51,506 nt of DNA from Bacteroidota bacterium. GTDB lineage: Bacteria > Bacteroidota > Ignavibacteria > UBA10030 > SZUA-254. The stretch is from contig DATDFQ010000014.1 of assembly GCA_036522515.1 (NCBI GenBank), forward strand, positions 1 to 51,506. Reading direction: 5' to 3'. The notes beneath the pieces were generated by a model, which was not told the DNA's origin, searched no databases, and was given only the letters and a program-made list of their open reading frames with translations. The position numbers were made by a program, and so were the translations under genes. Below are positions 16,889 to 26,867 of this stretch, one piece after another (within the stretch, counting starts at the first letter, position 1; each line of letters opens with the position of its first letter).

Positions 16889-18022
16889 ATGGCGCCCAAA
16901 CTCAGAGTCGGGGTGATCTTCGGGGGGCGATCGGCAGAGCACGAGGTCTCTCTCGTCTCGGCCGCCTCGGTGATCAACGCCCTCGACAAGACGAAGTATG
17001 AAATCGTCCCGATCGGGATCTCCCCCGAGGGCCGGTGGCTTAGTTCTCCGGATGCCGTCCGGCTCCTGAAGGAAAGAGGGCGGCTGGAGGATCAACCCGA
17101 AAAGATACTCCTGCCCGATCCGGCGGAGAAGGGGCTGGTGGAGCTCGGCGGCGCGCACGGCCAGAGGGGCGGATACCCGCTCGATGTCATCTTCCCCACG
17201 CTTCACGGGACATTCGGCGAGGACGGAACGGTTCAGGGCTTGTTCGAGCTTGCAGGGATTCCGTATGTCGGGGCGGGCGTCCTCGGCTCCGCCGCGGGGA
17301 TGGACAAAGTCGTCACCAAACAACTCTGCGAGCACGAACGGATCCCCGTTTCGCCCTATCTCTGGTTCCTCGACGGCGAATACCGGGCGGGAGCGAAAAA
17401 GATCGTTTCGCTCATCGAGAAGAAACTGAAATACCCCTGCTTCGTGAAACCGGCTAATTCCGGGTCGAGCGTCGGCATCTCGAAAGCCCACAACCGGAAG
17501 GAACTCCTCCCGGCGATCGAGCTCGCGGCGCAATACGACCGGAAGATTCTCGTCGAGAAAAGCATCGAAAACGCACGCGAAATCGAATTGAGCGTTCTCG
17601 GGAACGACGATCCGGAGGCCTCCGTGCCGGGAGAGATTCTTTCATCCAACGAGTTTTACGACTACGACGCGAAGTACGTCGACGGGAAGTCGGAGGCCGT
17701 GATTCCGGCCCGCCTCCCGGCGAACGTGGCGAACAAGCTGAAGGAGCTCGCAATCCGGGGATTCAAGGCGATCGATTGCGCCGGGATGGCCCGCGTCGAC
17801 TTTCTGGTCGTCAGGAGGACAAACCGGATCTTCTTCAACGAGATCAATACGATTCCGGGTTTTACGTCGATCAGCATGTATCCGAAGCTCTGGGAGGCGT
17901 CGGGCCTCTCCTATCCCCGGCTCCTCGACCGGCTCATCGAGCTCGCGCTGGAGCGTTTCCGGGTGCGGGCCTCGCTCAGGACGAAGTTCGAGCCGAAATC
18001 CCATTGGTACAAGGGTTCCTGA
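16889..18022 (+). CDS. ddl: D-alanine--D-alanine ligase
   Basis: ATP-grasp ligase making the D-Ala-D-Ala dipeptide for peptidoglycan. The 377 residues show the expected order: N-terminal [11 protein letters not shown] (about 11-21), [10 protein letters not shown] and [11 protein letters not shown], and an ATP-binding [14 protein letters not shown] region. The C-terminal metal site is [17 protein letters not shown]. The product is at the long end of the family because of an insert after about residue 45 ([11 protein letters not shown]). The ATG is preceded by GGACGGG. Overall this is a standard Ddl. Confidence 0.96.
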   Translation: MAPKLRVGVIFGGRSAEHEVSLVSAASVINALDKTKYEIVPIGISPEGRWLSSPDAVRLLKERGRLEDQPEKILLPDPAEKGLVELGGAHGQRGGYPLDVIFPTLHGTFGEDGTVQGLFELAGIPYVGAGVLGSAAGMDKVVTKQLCEHERIPVSPYLWFLDGEYRAGAKKIVSLIEKKLKYPCFVKPANSGSSVGISKAHNRKELLPAIELAAQYDRKILVEKSIENAREIELSVLGNDDPEASVPGEILSSNEFYDYDAKYVDGKSEAVIPARLPANVANKLKELAIRGFKAIDCAGMARVDFLVVRRTNRIFFNEINTIPGFTSISMYPKLWEASGLSYPRLLDRLIELALERFRVRASLRTKFEPKSHWYKGS

Positions 18023-18029
18023 ACGTCGT

Positions 18030-18058
18030 TTGGCAATTCACCCAAAATCTCGTACATT
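18030..18058 (+). promoter_or_regulatory. Promoter of the FtsB/DivIC-like gene (leaderless arrangement)
   Basis: TTGGCA (18030-18035), 17-nt spacer, TACATT (18053-18058). The ATG at 18066 lies 8 nt after the -10, so the transcript would start at or next to the start codon. This also argues against an earlier TTG start in the same frame. Confidence 0.65.
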
Positions 18059-18065
18059 ATCGCCG

Positions 18066-18410
18066 ATGGACGACCAGTATTACCGTAAGACGCCTTCGAG
18101 GAATGTCGTGGCGGCACGCCTCAAGGCGATCATTCGCCACAAGCGCACCCTCCTCGCGGCCCTCATCGTGGTTCCCGTCGTTTCTTTCGCGACATTCAGC
18201 AATAAAGGGATTCTGAAGCGCCTCAGCCTCGAGGGGGATAAGAGCGCGATGCAGGCGAAAGTCCAGGCTGCTTCCCAGGAACAACGCCGGTTGCAGGACC
18301 TCTCGAAATCGCTCGAGAACGACCCGAAGGCCATCGAAAAGGTCGCGCGCGAAAAGTATGGTATGGTGAGGGACGGCGAAACGGTCTACAAGGTGAAAAA
18401 GGAGAAATAA
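18066..18410 (+). CDS. FtsB/DivIC-like septum formation initiator
   Basis: Small bitopic division protein that links the divisome through a periplasmic coiled coil. The 114 residues comprise a basic cytoplasmic N terminus and one membrane helix (about 27-46). A coiled-coil stretch rich in Q, L, K and E (about 55-90) follows. The end carries KVAREKYGMVRDGETVYKV, the hallmark C-terminal motif of FtsB/DivIC proteins. It lies between ddl and rarA; linkage to cell-wall synthesis supports the call. It probably has its own promoter, giving a near-leaderless message. Confidence 0.85.
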   Translation: MDDQYYRKTPSRNVVAARLKAIIRHKRTLLAALIVVPVVSFATFSNKGILKRLSLEGDKSAMQAKVQAASQEQRRLQDLSKSLENDPKAIEKVAREKYGMVRDGETVYKVKKEK

Positions 18411-18462
18411 GATTTGTCGTCCGGCAGAACTCACCTTCCGACCCGTCTATCCGATACCGGCC

Positions 18463-19797
18463 ATGGAGCTGTTCGAACAGCAGCGGAGCGCTGAAAAATC
18501 CGGCGGAGCCCCTTCCTCGGCCCCCCTCGCTGAGCGCGTCCGCCCCAACAACCTCGATGAAATCATCGGCCAGGAGCACCTCCTGGGCGAGGGGCGTCCT
18601 CTCCGGGCGTTCATCGAACAAAACGAAATCCCCTCGATCATCCTCTGGGGCCCTCCCGGTTGCGGGAAGACCACCATCGCGCGGATCATCGCGCAGCAAA
18701 CCGACTTCGACTTTCACCAGCTCAACGCCGTCTCCGCGGGTGTTCAGGATGTCCGCAAGGTCATCGAGCGGGCGGGGGGGAACAGGCGCCTCGGAAAGCG
18801 AACGCTGTTATTCATCGACGAAATCCACCGCTTCAACAAGGCCCAGCAGGACGCCCTCCTGCACAGCGTCGAAGACGGAATCCTGACGCTCATCGGCGCG
18901 ACGACCGAGAACCCGTCGTTCGAAGTCATCGGGCCGCTCCTCTCCCGCTGCCTTGTTTACGTGCTCCAGCCGCTGACGAAGGAAGAGTTGAACCGGGTGC
19001 TCGACCGGGCGATCGGCTCGGACGTGATCCTCAAGAGCCAAAAAGTCCGCCTGGGGGAAAAGGAGCGGGAGCTCCTGATGCTCCTTGCCGCCGGCGACGC
19101 GCGCATTATGTTAAACGGCCTCGAGAGCGCTCTCCGTCTGACCAAACCGGGTCACGGGGGCGAGCGCGCGCCTGCGGTCCGGCAGATCGAAGAGGCGTTT
19201 CAGAGGAGGCAGCCGAAATACGACAAGGGGGGCGAGGAGCACTACAATATCATCTCGGCCTTCATCAAGAGCGTGCGCGGCAGCGATCCCGACGCGGCGG
19301 TCTACTGGCTCGCCCGGATGCTGGAGGGGGGAGAGGACCCGAAATTCATCGCGCGGCGCATGATCATTCTTGCGTCGGAGGATATCGGCAACGCCGATCC
19401 GCACGGGCTCGTGCTGGCGACGAGCTGCTTCACGGCAGTGGACTACGTGGGGATGCCCGAGGCGGCTCTCATCCTGTCGCAGGCCGCGACATACCTCGCC
19501 TCCGCGCCCAAAAGCAACGCGTCGATGCGCGCGATCAAGGAGGCCTCCGACGACGTCCACCGAGCCGCAAACGACCCGGTGCCCCTCCACCTGGGCAACG
19601 CGCCGACGAAACTGATGGAGCAGATGGCATACGGAAGGGACTACAAGTACAGCCATGATTTTGACGGACACTTCGTGGAACAACAGTATCTTCCCGACAA
19701 TCTGAAGGAGAAGATTTACTATCGCCCCGCCGACATCGGCGAGGAAGAGGCGATCAGGGAGCGGTTGAACAAGCAGTGGAAGGGGAAACAGCGTTGA
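18463..19797 (+). CDS. rarA: Replication-associated recombination protein RarA (MgsA)
   Basis: AAA+ ATPase acting at stalled replication forks, related to clamp loaders. The 444 residues contain Walker A GPPGCGKT (63-70), Walker [17 protein letters not shown], sensor-1 TENPSFEV and the arginine-finger region GPLLSRC. The C-terminal MgsA tetramerisation domain includes [15 protein letters not shown] features and [11 protein letters not shown] near the end. Length and motif order are normal. Its TGA overlaps a TTG start of the following kinase gene. Confidence 0.95.
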   Translation: MELFEQQRSAEKSGGAPSSAPLAERVRPNNLDEIIGQEHLLGEGRPLRAFIEQNEIPSIILWGPPGCGKTTIARIIAQQTDFDFHQLNAVSAGVQDVRKVIERAGGNRRLGKRTLLFIDEIHRFNKAQQDALLHSVEDGILTLIGATTENPSFEVIGPLLSRCLVYVLQPLTKEELNRVLDRAIGSDVILKSQKVRLGEKERELLMLLAAGDARIMLNGLESALRLTKPGHGGERAPAVRQIEEAFQRRQPKYDKGGEEHYNIISAFIKSVRGSDPDAAVYWLARMLEGGEDPKFIARRMIILASEDIGNADPHGLVLATSCFTAVDYVGMPEAALILSQAATYLASAPKSNASMRAIKEASDDVHRAANDPVPLHLGNAPTKLMEQMAYGRDYKYSHDFDGHFVEQQYLPDNLKEKIYYRPADIGEEEAIRERLNKQWKGKQR

Positions 19798-20762
19798 CCG
19801 AGAAAAAAACGTTCGCCATCGGCGTCGATGTGGGGGGCACGACGATCAAGGCGGGCATCGTGGACCGGCAGGGGAAGATCCTGGAACAGGTTTCGTTCGA
19901 CACCAAGGCGGACAAGGGTCCCCGCGTGGTCATGAACCAGATCGTCCTGACCATCGGGCAGCTCCTCGAAAGCCAGAAGAAGGCGTCCTGCCTCGGCATC
20001 GGCGTGGGAATACCGGGCATGGTGACGCCGGACGACGGCATGGTCCGGTACCCGCCGAACTTCGCCGACTGGGAGGAGGTGCCTGTCGCAGCGAACCTGC
20101 GGAAGGTGTTCGCCCTCCCGATCTTCATCGAAAATGACGCTAACGCCGCGGCGATGGGAGAAGCGAAAGCGGGGGCGGGCAAGAGCTTCCGGGATTTTCT
20201 GTTCGTGATCTGGGGGAGCGGAGTCGGCGGAGGAATCATCCTCGATCACAAGATCTACCGGGGCCCTCATGGCGGCGCCGGGGAGATCGGCCATGTTTCC
20301 ATCGACTACGAGGGCCTCCTCTGCAACTGCGGGAGCAAAGGGTGCATCGAGGCCTATATCGGCCAGCGGTATCTATCGAAGCGGACGAAGGAAATCCTCC
20401 AGAACGCCCCCAAAGACGCCTACCCCTCGAAGATCTATGACCTTGTCGGCGGGAACCTGAACAAGATCGAGCCCGCGATCATTTCCCGCGCAGCCGAGGA
20501 CGGCGACCCGACCGCCATCTCGATCCTCAAAGAGGCGGGCGAGCTTCTCGGATACGGGCTGGCGTCTGCGCTCAATATCCTCGACCTGCGGATCGTGGTG
20601 ATCGGAGGGGGAATCTCGGCAGTCCCTTCGTTCGTCTACACGGCGATCCAGGACGGCCTTCGCTCGCGCGTGTTGAAGTCGCACAAAACCGGAGTCCGCG
20701 TCCTCAAGGCCGAGCTGGGCAACACGGCGGGGATCATCGGGGCGGCAACCCTGGCCATGTGA
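19794..20762 (+). CDS. ROK family sugar kinase (glucokinase-like)
   Basis: Cytosolic ROK-family kinase that probably phosphorylates glucose or a related hexose. The TTG start (19794) overlaps the rarA stop and has an AAGGGG ribosome site upstream; a GTG 18 nt earlier is a less likely alternative. The 322 residues have the ATP phosphate loop IGVDVGGTTIKAG near residue 9. GNDAN-type substrate residues read as IENDANAAA. The ROK zinc cluster is C177, C179 and C184 (CNCGSKGC) followed by EAYIG. Its stop overlaps the GTG of the next gene. Confidence 0.9.
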   Translation: MTEKKTFAIGVDVGGTTIKAGIVDRQGKILEQVSFDTKADKGPRVVMNQIVLTIGQLLESQKKASCLGIGVGIPGMVTPDDGMVRYPPNFADWEEVPVAANLRKVFALPIFIENDANAAAMGEAKAGAGKSFRDFLFVIWGSGVGGGIILDHKIYRGPHGGAGEIGHVSIDYEGLLCNCGSKGCIEAYIGQRYLSKRTKEILQNAPKDAYPSKIYDLVGGNLNKIEPAIISRAAEDGDPTAISILKEAGELLGYGLASALNILDLRIVVIGGGISAVPSFVYTAIQDGLRSRVLKSHKTGVRVLKAELGNTAGIIGAATLAM

Positions 20763-23287
20763 GGGGATTCCGGTTGAGAGTTTCCTGGGCCCTCGTCTTG
20801 TTGCACTTCCTCTTCCTCTGCCCGGCGCCGGGCCAGACCGCGCCCGGGCGGGATTCGACATCCGCCCGCCGCGATTCCGCGCGCGCCGCCGCTCCGGTCC
20901 CGAAGGACACCTCGAGCTCATCCGGCGTTGACACCCTCGTCACATACTCCAGCGCGGATTCCATCGTCTACGATTTTTCCACAAAGAAGATGTCGCTCTT
21001 CCAGAAGGGACAGATAAAGTACCGGGACCTCCAGCTCACCTCGGACCGGATCGACATCAACTGGAACACATCCATCATGCACGCGAAGGGAGTTCCGGAC
21101 ACGTCGGACACGACGGGAAGGAAGTTCCGCGGGACTCCCGAGATGAAAGAGGGGAGCGAGGTCTATTACGGGCACGAGCTGACCTACGACTTCGCCACGA
21201 AGAAGGGGAGAATCGACGTGGCGAACACCACGATCGACCAGGGATATTACCGGGGCGAAGAGATCAAGAAGCAGGGGAGCGACGTCCTCTACGTCGGGGA
21301 CGGCCGCTTCACGACCTGCGACGCCCCCGAACCGCACTACTTCTTCGCGAGCCCGAAAATGAAGGTGGTTCCCCAGGATAAGATCGTCGCCGAGCCGGTC
21401 TATCTCTACATCGCGGACGTGCCGGTCTTTGCGCTGCCGTTCGGGGTCTTTCCGAACCAGCGGGGCCGCCGTTCGGGGCTGATCGCGCCCGCATACGGGG
21501 AGGATGCGAACCGGGGGCGGTTCCTCAGCCACCTCGGATACTACTGGGCGATGAGCGATTACATGGACATCAACTTCAAGACCGATCTCTTTTCGAAGGG
21601 GGGATGGGCGGGGTATTCGAACTACCGGTATGCGCTCCGGTACAACTTCAGCGGTTCGCTGAGCGCCGAGTACAAGCGGCTCCACACGGGCGAGAGCACC
21701 GATCCGGGCCGCACCGAGGACGAATCGTACAGGCTGGGGATCGTCCACAGCCAGGAGTTTGATCCGACCACGCATCTCAACGCCAACTTCTCCTTCGCGA
21801 GCAATAACTCCTACAGGAATACCATCGATCTGAACGAGGCGCTCGACCAGTACGTCACCTCCAACGCGACGCTCTCCAAATCCTGGGAGGGGACGCCGAA
21901 CAGCATCTCCCTGAGCCTCTCGCGCCAGCAGAATCTCCTCGACGGGAGCCTCGACCAGACGCTTCCCTCTCTCAGTTTCAACCACAGCCTCAGCTATCCT
22001 CTCCGGTGGGGGAAGTCGAAGGGCGACGAGACGGGCCGCCCCTTCTACCAGGACATCGGGTTCAGCTACAGCGCCACCGCGTCGAACCGGATCGCGAGGC
22101 TCCACAGGACGATCGGGGGGATTCAGATGCTCACCGCCGGAGGCGCCGATACCGCCGGATCCGTGGACGCGTTCGAGTACGATCAAATCCGGGGCCTCAA
22201 CCAGAGCGCATCTCTGAGCATCGCCCCGAAGCTCGGGTATGTCACGCTCTCGCCTTCGCTCAGCTACACCGACAACCGTTCGTTCACTGACAACGACGTC
22301 CCGGCGCTGAACCCCGCGGACAGCACTCTGACGACCGTCAATCAGCGCGTATCCCAGCGCTCGGGCATACTCTCCGCAGGGCTCTCCGCCAGCACCAAAG
22401 TCTACGGGATCGTCCAGCCGGGGCTCCTCGGCATCGCCGCCCTCCGCCACACCGTCACTCCGAGCCTCACCTTCACCTATTCTAAGCAGGTGGTGGGGGA
22501 CGACCTTTCCGGCAAGCAGATGGTGATGAACCTGAATATCGGCAACATCCTGGAGATGAAAACCATCCCGCACGAGGAGGGGAAGGAGGGGGACAAGATC
22601 CAGCTCCTGAACCTCGGAGCGGGAATCGCTTACAATTTCTCCGCCGACAGCCTGAACTTCTCGCCCATCGGCCTCTCCTACCGGACGGGGATCGGCAAGG
22701 CGCTCGACGTGGGCGGAAGCGCCGGTTTCGACCTGTATAAGCTCGTGGAGGTCTTCCCGGGGCAGTTTATCCGGGTCAATAAATTTCTGATCAACGAAGA
22801 GCACCGCCTGGCCCGCCTCACCGATTTTTCGATCGCGCTCGCGACCTCTCTTTCCGGAGAGCGGAGGTCATCGGGCCAGAAGCCCTCCGCTCCCGACTCC
22901 TCGGTGCGCTCCCGGAGCGCATCCGGGTATGCGAACCTCCTTGAAAACGAGGAGCCCGATTTCAGCATCCCGTGGCAACTCTCCCTCTCGCTGAACTACG
23001 CGGAGAACAAGGTGTCTCACACCAGGAGCTCGAACCTCCGGGCGCATCTCGACTTCAACCTCACGGAAAGCTGGAAGATCTCGCTGAACACGGCGTACGA
23101 CGTCCTCAACCGGGACGTCCTTGCTCCGGAGGTACAGATCTCCAGGGACCTTCACTGCTGGCTGATGGATTTTCAGTGGGTTCCGACCGGCACCTACAGG
23201 CATTACCTGCTCGAGATCAAGGTGAAGGCGCCGCAGTTGCAGGACATCAAGGTGACGAAATCGGGGAGCGACCGGGGGATTTACTGA
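20759..23287 (+). CDS. lptD: LptD/OstA-like LPS-assembly outer membrane protein
   Basis: Probable outer-membrane barrel that inserts lipopolysaccharide. The 842 residues begin with a signal peptide (about 1-27). An OstA/LptA-like jellyroll domain follows (about 55-190), with repeats of the form YDFSTKK...KGQIKYRD and the DGRFTTCDAPEPHYFF loop. The long C-terminal region has alternating aromatic/polar strands typical of a barrel. The LPFGVFPNQRGRRSGL segment is a conserved LptD feature in this phylum. Only two cysteines are apparent late in the protein, so the four-cysteine disulfide scheme of E. coli LptD is not retained. The GTG start overlaps the ROK stop. Confidence 0.85.
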   Translation: MRGFRLRVSWALVLLHFLFLCPAPGQTAPGRDSTSARRDSARAAAPVPKDTSSSSGVDTLVTYSSADSIVYDFSTKKMSLFQKGQIKYRDLQLTSDRIDINWNTSIMHAKGVPDTSDTTGRKFRGTPEMKEGSEVYYGHELTYDFATKKGRIDVANTTIDQGYYRGEEIKKQGSDVLYVGDGRFTTCDAPEPHYFFASPKMKVVPQDKIVAEPVYLYIADVPVFALPFGVFPNQRGRRSGLIAPAYGEDANRGRFLSHLGYYWAMSDYMDINFKTDLFSKGGWAGYSNYRYALRYNFSGSLSAEYKRLHTGESTDPGRTEDESYRLGIVHSQEFDPTTHLNANFSFASNNSYRNTIDLNEALDQYVTSNATLSKSWEGTPNSISLSLSRQQNLLDGSLDQTLPSLSFNHSLSYPLRWGKSKGDETGRPFYQDIGFSYSATASNRIARLHRTIGGIQMLTAGGADTAGSVDAFEYDQIRGLNQSASLSIAPKLGYVTLSPSLSYTDNRSFTDNDVPALNPADSTLTTVNQRVSQRSGILSAGLSASTKVYGIVQPGLLGIAALRHTVTPSLTFTYSKQVVGDDLSGKQMVMNLNIGNILEMKTIPHEEGKEGDKIQLLNLGAGIAYNFSADSLNFSPIGLSYRTGIGKALDVGGSAGFDLYKLVEVFPGQFIRVNKFLINEEHRLARLTDFSIALATSLSGERRSSGQKPSAPDSSVRSRSASGYANLLENEEPDFSIPWQLSLSLNYAENKVSHTRSSNLRAHLDFNLTESWKISLNTAYDVLNRDVLAPEVQISRDLHCWLMDFQWVPTGTYRHYLLEIKVKAPQLQDIKVTKSGSDRGIY

Positions 23288-23361
23288 GGCGGGCAAAAGC
23301 CCGCGCCTACCGCAACAGGAGGATCTCCAGGGATCGGTAGCCGCAACCTTCAGGTTGCGGG
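23288..23361. repeat. Repeat family A, inverted pair at the lptD/clpX convergent junction
   Basis: Two family A units face each other: ggcgggcaaaagcccgcgcc plus tacc at 23288-23311, and 23336-23361, which is followed by gggctttt. They lie exactly between two converging genes, so they may work as a bidirectional terminator. Confidence 0.72.
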
Positions 23362-23387
23362 CTTTTAAGGCGGGTCAATGCGTCGGT

Positions 23388-24650
23388 TTACGCCGACGCC
23401 TTCCTCTCCTTGTACAGGTACACCGGCTCCTGCTTCTTCTGCACCGTCTCGCGTGTGACAACGCACTTGACGACGTTCTGCCTGCCCGGGAGCTGGTACA
23501 TGATGTCGAGCATCGTCTCTTCCATGATCGAACGAAGCGCACGGGCGCCGGTTCCGCGCTCGATCGCCCTCTGAACGACAAGTTTCAGCGCCCCCTCTTC
23601 GAACTCCAGGTCGACGCCTTCCATCCGGAATAACTTCTTGTACTGCTTGACGATCGCATTCTTCGGCTCGGTCAGGATGTTGAGGAGCGCCTTCTCGTGC
23701 AGGGGGTGGAGGGTCGCCACGACCGGAAGCCGTCCGACGAATTCGGGGATCAGGCCGAACTTCAGGAGGTCGTCCGGTTCCACGAGCGGGAGGTACTCCT
23801 GCTGGGCGTCGTCTTTTTTTCCCCTGATGGTGGCCCCGAATCCGATCGCGTTCTGGTGGACCCGGTGGGAGATGATCCGCTCGAGCCCCTCGAAGGCGCC
23901 GCCGCAGACGAAGAGGATGTTCTTTGTATTCAGGTTGATCAGGCTTTGCTCCGGGTGTTTGCGGCCGCCCTTCGGAGGCACTCCGGCGATCGTTCCCTCG
24001 AGAATCTTCAGAAGGGCCTGTTGCACGCCCTCTCCGGAGACATCGCGCGTGATCGAGACGCTGTCGCTTTTCCGGGCGATCTTATCGACCTCGTCGATGT
24101 ACACGATGCCCCGCTCGGCCTTGTCGACATCGTAGTCGGCGCTCTGCAGGAGATGCACCAGAACCGTTTCCACGTCGTCGCCGACATAGCCCGCCTCGGT
24201 CAGAGTGGTGGCGTCGGCGATGGCGAAGGGTACCGCGAGGATCCGCGCAAGCGTCTGGGCGAGAAGCGTTTTTCCCGTGCCGGTGGGGCCGAGCAGAAGG
24301 ATGTTGCTCTTCTCAAGCTCGACGTCGTCCAGGTTGCGCATGTGCGCCTTCGACTCAATGCGCTTATAGTGGTTGTAGACGGCGACGGCGAGCGTTTTCT
24401 TCGCGGATTCCTGGCCGATCACGTACCCGTCGAGTGCGCGCTTGAGATGGAGGGGGGTGAACGGGGGCCTTGACCCCGGCTGCTTCCCGGCGGTGACCGC
24501 CTTGTTGTTTCTAAGGATGTCCACCGAGCTCGAAACGCAGCCGTCGCAGATGTACGCCTCGGGCCCTGCGATGAGGCTCTGGACTTTGTCGGCTGATTGT
24601 CCGCAGAACGAACACCGGATCGATTCGTCCGGCTTCCCTTTCTGTGCCAT
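23388..24650 (-). CDS. clpX: ClpX, ATP-binding subunit of Clp protease
   Basis: Hexameric unfoldase that feeds substrates to ClpP. The 420 residues contain the N-terminal C4 zinc finger (C13, C16, C35, C38), Walker A GPTGTGKT (121-128) and pore loop GYVG (154-157). Walker B is IVYIDE (182-187), and sensor 2 lies in RGTGARALR near the C terminus. An IGF-type loop is expected in the [12 protein letters not shown] stretch that docks to ClpP. It follows clpP with a 3-nt gap and is read from the same minus-strand operon. Confidence 0.97.
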   Translation of the reverse strand: MAQKGKPDESIRCSFCGQSADKVQSLIAGPEAYICDGCVSSSVDILRNNKAVTAGKQPGSRPPFTPLHLKRALDGYVIGQESAKKTLAVAVYNHYKRIESKAHMRNLDDVELEKSNILLLGPTGTGKTLLAQTLARILAVPFAIADATTLTEAGYVGDDVETVLVHLLQSADYDVDKAERGIVYIDEVDKIARKSDSVSITRDVSGEGVQQALLKILEGTIAGVPPKGGRKHPEQSLINLNTKNILFVCGGAFEGLERIISHRVHQNAIGFGATIRGKKDDAQQEYLPLVEPDDLLKFGLIPEFVGRLPVVATLHPLHEKALLNILTEPKNAIVKQYKKLFRMEGVDLEFEEGALKLVVQRAIERGTGARALRSIMEETMLDIMYQLPGRQNVVKCVVTRETVQKKQEPVYLYKERKASA

Positions 24651-24653
24651 CGG

Positions 24654-25280
24654 CTACTTCTCCTTTTTGCCGTCCAATTTAGGTTTCTTGACGAGGATGC
24701 TGTCGATGATGCCGTAGCTCTTTGCGTCTTCGGAAGTCATGTAGTTGTCGCGGTCGGTGTCCTTCTCGATCTGGTCCACCGATTTCCCGCAATGGCCGGC
24801 GAGGATTTCGTTGATTCTTTTCTTGATCCGCAGGATCTCTTCCGCCTGGATGATGATATCGGAGGCGGTGCCCTGGGTTCCGCCCCACGGCTGGTGGATC
24901 ATGATGCGGGAGTTCGGGAGGGCGGTCCGTTTCCCCTTCGTGCCGCCCGCGAGAAGGATCGCGGCGATGCTCGCCGACATCCCGACGCACATCGTCGAGA
25001 TATCGGGGCGTACGTATTGCATGGTGTCATAGATCGCCATCCCGGAATAGACGCTCCCTCCCGGGCTGTTGATATAGACATGGATGTCCTTCTCGGGGTC
25101 CTCGGATTCGAGGAAGAGCAACTGCGCGATCACGAGGCCGGCGATGGTATCGTCGATGGGCGTGCCGATGAAGACGATCCGTTCCTTCAGAAGCCGCGAG
25201 TAAATATCGTAGGCCCTCTCGCCGCGGCCGGTCGATTCGATGACAATGGGTACGAGCTGGTTATAGATTGGTGTCGGCAT
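24654..25280 (-). CDS. clpP: ClpP, ATP-dependent Clp protease proteolytic subunit
   Basis: Serine peptidase that forms the tetradecameric barrel partnered by ClpX. The 208 residues have catalytic S104 ([11 protein letters not shown]), H129 ([10 protein letters not shown]) and the Asp region DTDRDNYM. The usual GQAAS around the serine reads GMSAS here, a mild variation. [10 protein letters not shown] is the oxyanion-side motif. There is almost no propeptide. It sits between tig and clpX, the classic order. Confidence 0.97.
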   Translation of the reverse strand: MPTPIYNQLVPIVIESTGRGERAYDIYSRLLKERIVFIGTPIDDTIAGLVIAQLLFLESEDPEKDIHVYINSPGGSVYSGMAIYDTMQYVRPDISTMCVGMSASIAAILLAGGTKGKRTALPNSRIMIHQPWGGTQGTASDIIIQAEEILRIKKRINEILAGHCGKSVDQIEKDTDRDNYMTSEDAKSYGIIDSILVKKPKLDGKKEK

Positions 25281-25301
25281 TGATCTGGTTACCTTTCTTG
25301 T

Positions 25302-26600
25302 TCAGGGAGTTGGTCCGAGGCGTCCGCCATCCTGGTCGTCGACGACTTTCTCGGTGATGTGCGCTTGCTCCTTCAGGAATGCAAGGAGTTTGTCGGAAAC
25401 GATCCTGTTCTTGACCGTATCCGACGATTTGTAGAAAGTCACTAAGCGGTCCTTTTCGATTCCGATTTTTGAGGCTTCCTGGTCCGCCAGGCGCTCGAGA
25501 TCGGAGTCCTCCGCCTGAATCTTTTCCGCCTCGATGATCCGCTCCCGGATGAGGAACCATTTGGCCTGGAAGATCGCGTAGGGCCGGTTCTTCTCCATGA
25601 AATCCTTCTCGTCGAAATCGGGGGGGAGCTTCTTTCCGGGGTTCCGGTTCTTGAACTCTTCCAGCAGGGAGTCGAGGATTCCTTTCACGAGCGTGTCGGG
25701 AACGGTGAAGTCATGGCGCCGGGCGATCTCGCCGATCAGCCCGTCCGCCACGATCCGCTCGCTCCGGTCCTCCCAGTAGCGCTCCAGGTCTTCTCTAAGA
25801 TTCTTGCGGAACTCCTCGGGGGTCTGAATTTTTCCCTTCGTCAGTTTCTTCGCGAACTCCGCGTCGAGCTCCGGCAGATTCATCTTCTCCACCTTTTTCA
25901 CGCTGATTTCCAGGTGGGCGGGCTCTTTCTTTCCTTCCTTTTCGGCGGTGACCGTCACCCGGTGGGTCGATCCGGCCGCGGCATTCCGCAACACGCCCTT
26001 GATTTCCGCAAAAATCGACTCGTCGGCGAGGTGAAGCCGCGCGTCCGAGGTCTTCCTTCCGATCAGCGGGCTGCCCGCGGGGTCGGTTTCCTGGATGTCG
26101 ACCGTAAGAACGTGCTCGTCGTCCGCGGCCGCCGGAACCTCGGACATCGTGCTGTCTGATCTCCGGAGCCTGAGGAGTTCGCTTTCAACCTCCGCGTCGG
26201 TCACCTTGTGGACGGGTTTCTCGAGTGCGATCCCCTTGTACTCCCCCAGCTCGAACACGGGGGCGATCTCGTAGGAGATCTTGAAGGTCAGCGCCTCGCC
26301 GCGCCGGTAATCCATTTTGGTGAGGACTGGGTCTCCGATCGGCTGGATATTCCGCTCCTGGACGACTTGCCGGTAGACGTCGTTCACGATGGTATCGAGC
26401 GAGTCGTGCTCGATGGCCTCGCCGTGGAGTTTCTTGACGAGGTCGAGAGGGACCTTTCCTTTGCGAAACCCCTTGATCTCTATCTTCGGGAGTTGCTCCC
26501 TGTAGGCCTTCTCGAAATGGGGTAGCAGGTCATCGGCGTAGGCCGTGACCTGGATTTCCTTGCGGACGTCGTTGATGTCGGTGATCGATATATCCATCAT
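25302..26600 (-). CDS. tig: Trigger factor
   Basis: Ribosome-bound chaperone for nascent chains. Starting at the ATG pair 26595-26600 gives about 432 residues. The N-terminal domain holds the ribosome-docking signature GFRKGKVP (about 45-52). The central PPIase (FKBP-like) domain is strongly divergent: the usual IPGFE and VGMKAGE motifs are replaced by IFAEIKGVLRNAAAG, so prolyl isomerase activity is doubtful. The long helical C-terminal arms are present. The frame is open upstream to 26684, but that part overlaps the tRNA. tRNA-Leu lies 45 nt upstream on the same strand, so one transcript may carry both. Confidence 0.93.
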   Translation of the reverse strand: MMDISITDINDVRKEIQVTAYADDLLPHFEKAYREQLPKIEIKGFRKGKVPLDLVKKLHGEAIEHDSLDTIVNDVYRQVVQERNIQPIGDPVLTKMDYRRGEALTFKISYEIAPVFELGEYKGIALEKPVHKVTDAEVESELLRLRRSDSTMSEVPAAADDEHVLTVDIQETDPAGSPLIGRKTSDARLHLADESIFAEIKGVLRNAAAGSTHRVTVTAEKEGKKEPAHLEISVKKVEKMNLPELDAEFAKKLTKGKIQTPEEFRKNLREDLERYWEDRSERIVADGLIGEIARRHDFTVPDTLVKGILDSLLEEFKNRNPGKKLPPDFDEKDFMEKNRPYAIFQAKWFLIRERIIEAEKIQAEDSDLERLADQEASKIGIEKDRLVTFYKSSDTVKNRIVSDKLLAFLKEQAHITEKVVDDQDGGRLGPTP

Positions 26601-26645
26601 AAGAGGGAATGCACGTTGTACCTCCCGGTTACCGCGACCGATCTG

Positions 26646-26727
26646 TGGGTAGAGGGGGACTTGAACCCCCACGGGTTTCCCCACTAGATCCTAAGTCTAG
26701 CGCGTATGCCAATTCCGCCATCTACCC
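26646..26727 (-). tRNA. tRNA-Leu (anticodon UAG)
   Basis: On the minus strand an 82-nt cloverleaf is complete. The acceptor is GGGTAGA/TCTACCC with discriminator A, and the D arm is of the class II leucine type (GCGGAATTGG). The anticodon stem is CTAGA/TCTAG with loop CTTAGGA giving UAG. A variable arm is followed by the T arm GGGGGTTCAAGTCCCCC. No CCA is encoded. It is placed directly upstream of tig. Confidence 0.95.
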
Positions 26728-26787
26728 GATCATTCCCGGACACATCCTGCATCCTCTCTTGATCGGTCTTTTTCGGGAGGCTCCGTT

Positions 26788-26816
26788 AATATACTCCTTT
26801 TTCGAGGGAATTTCAA
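26788..26816 (-). promoter_or_regulatory. Promoter of tRNA-Leu and probably tig-clpP-clpX
   Basis: Minus-strand TTGAAA (26811-26816), 17-nt spacer, TATATT (26788-26793), about 60 nt before the tRNA. It shares a TCCC block after the -35 with the promoters at 30311 and 48263. No separate promoter is visible between the tRNA and tig. Confidence 0.72.
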
Positions 26817-26867
26817 GGAGAGTGGGCGGCGGACGCCGCGGGACAGGCTACAGGGGGCCTTGCAGAC

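Noticed and set aside
20918..22804. A 628-codon minus-strand frame opposite the LptD-like gene
   Set aside because: No recognisable domain or ribosome site; codon-shadow of the real plus-strand gene.
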